Source: a virus
Length of the DNA stretch: 21,703 nucleotides
Reading direction: 5' to 3' (one strand)
Virus record (IMG/VR): IMGVR_UViG_3300000116_000288
Coordinates: 1-21,703 of that record
The translations under genes were made by a program, and so were the position numbers. Of this stretch, positions 21,522 through 21,703 are shown in pieces (positions within the stretch are counted from its first letter, which is position 1; every line of letters begins with the position of its first letter). The notes under the pieces were generated by a model. It saw only the letters and a list, made by a program, of their open reading frames with translations. It was not told the origin of the DNA and ran no database searches.

Positions 21522-21703
21522 TTAGAATGTTAGAGTAACAGTTATAGTTATGTTGTCTGTGTCATCAAGATTATTTGCTTGCCAAAAAGTTTGAGCAGTT
21601 GTACTAATGGTGTTCGTCAAATCAAATCTAGGTCTATTGTTCTGACCACCAATTGCAATTGAGTTTGCTGTGTATACATTACCTCCCACAGTAATTGTGG
21701 CAG
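21522..21703 (-). CDS. C-terminal end of a probable structural protein (partial)
   Basis: An open frame runs from the window edge to a TAA at 21524-21522. The 59 visible residues (starting ATITVGGNVYTANSIAIGGQ, ending DNITITVTLTF) are rich in Thr, Ile, Val, Asn and Gly with alternating beta pattern, typical of the C-terminal strands of tail fibre, baseplate or decoration proteins. Ending in an aromatic residue (F) after a beta strand is also common in such proteins. The exact product cannot be told. It is the only plausible structural gene on the minus strand here. Confidence 0.6.
   Translation of the reverse strand, partial: ATITVGGNVYTANSIAIGGQNNRPRFDLTNTISTTAQTFWQANNLDDTDNITITVTLTF

Noticed and set aside
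1-21703. CRISPR arrays, insertion sequences, inteins and homing-endonuclease insertions
   Set aside because: No spaced direct repeats, terminal inverted repeats or interrupted core genes were seen; the only HNH motif is part of the mosaic protein.

Overview
This window is a piece of a T4-like (myovirus) phage genome, most likely a marine one infecting a Gram-negative bacterium. The evidence is a compact replication cluster of T4-type proteins (family B DNA polymerase gp43, UvsX recombinase, DnaB-type helicase gp41 and primase gp61), T4 late-promoter boxes (TATAAATA), and several small families that I recall from marine T4-like phages (from memory, not searched). The host cannot be named. Two near-perfect sigma70 promoters suggest host RNA polymerase of the usual bacterial type. 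No tRNA, rRNA, CRISPR array or insertion sequence was seen.

Layout. (1) Positions 1-7937, plus strand: a late-type array of tightly packed genes, mostly without assigned function. It holds a KxDG-type nucleotidyltransferase-like protein, small basic and membrane proteins, a 680-residue multidomain protein (cytidylyltransferase-like + DUF192 + basic linkers + HNH), two Gly/Pro-rich proteins, several conserved phage unknowns, a three-helix membrane protein that could be a holin, and a small lipoprotein with a C-terminal membrane helix. (2) Positions 7927-8517, minus strand: a RuvC-like nuclease. (3) Positions 8572-9614, plus strand: two unknown genes, closed by a strong bidirectional hairpin terminator at 9618-9645. 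(4) Positions 9676-21703, minus strand, listed in transcription order from the right end: the 3' end of a probable structural gene, a small helical protein, a GT25-like glycosyltransferase, dUTPase, a DUF1599/Nmad1 protein, a secreted lysozyme-like protein, gp43, a 60-residue protein, UvsX, two small proteins, gp41, gp61, ThyX, class II ribonucleotide reductase NrdJ, and a small Cys-containing membrane protein with its own consensus promoter.

How they work together. The minus-strand block is a DNA replication and nucleotide supply cassette. NrdJ (B12-dependent), ThyX (flavin-dependent) and dUTPase supply deoxynucleotides and dTTP to gp43, with gp41/gp61 as primosome and UvsX for recombination-dependent replication. 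Most junctions are ATGA, TAATG or short overlaps, implying translational coupling. The plus-strand block is probably late and partly virion-associated. Several of its proteins carry an N-terminal [L/I]-x-E-(Q/S/N) signature like the T4 capsid-targeting sequence cut by the prohead protease. This is the most interesting pattern in the window. The late block also holds candidate lysis genes (holin-like and spanin-like), while the lysozyme-like gene sits apart, next to the polymerase.
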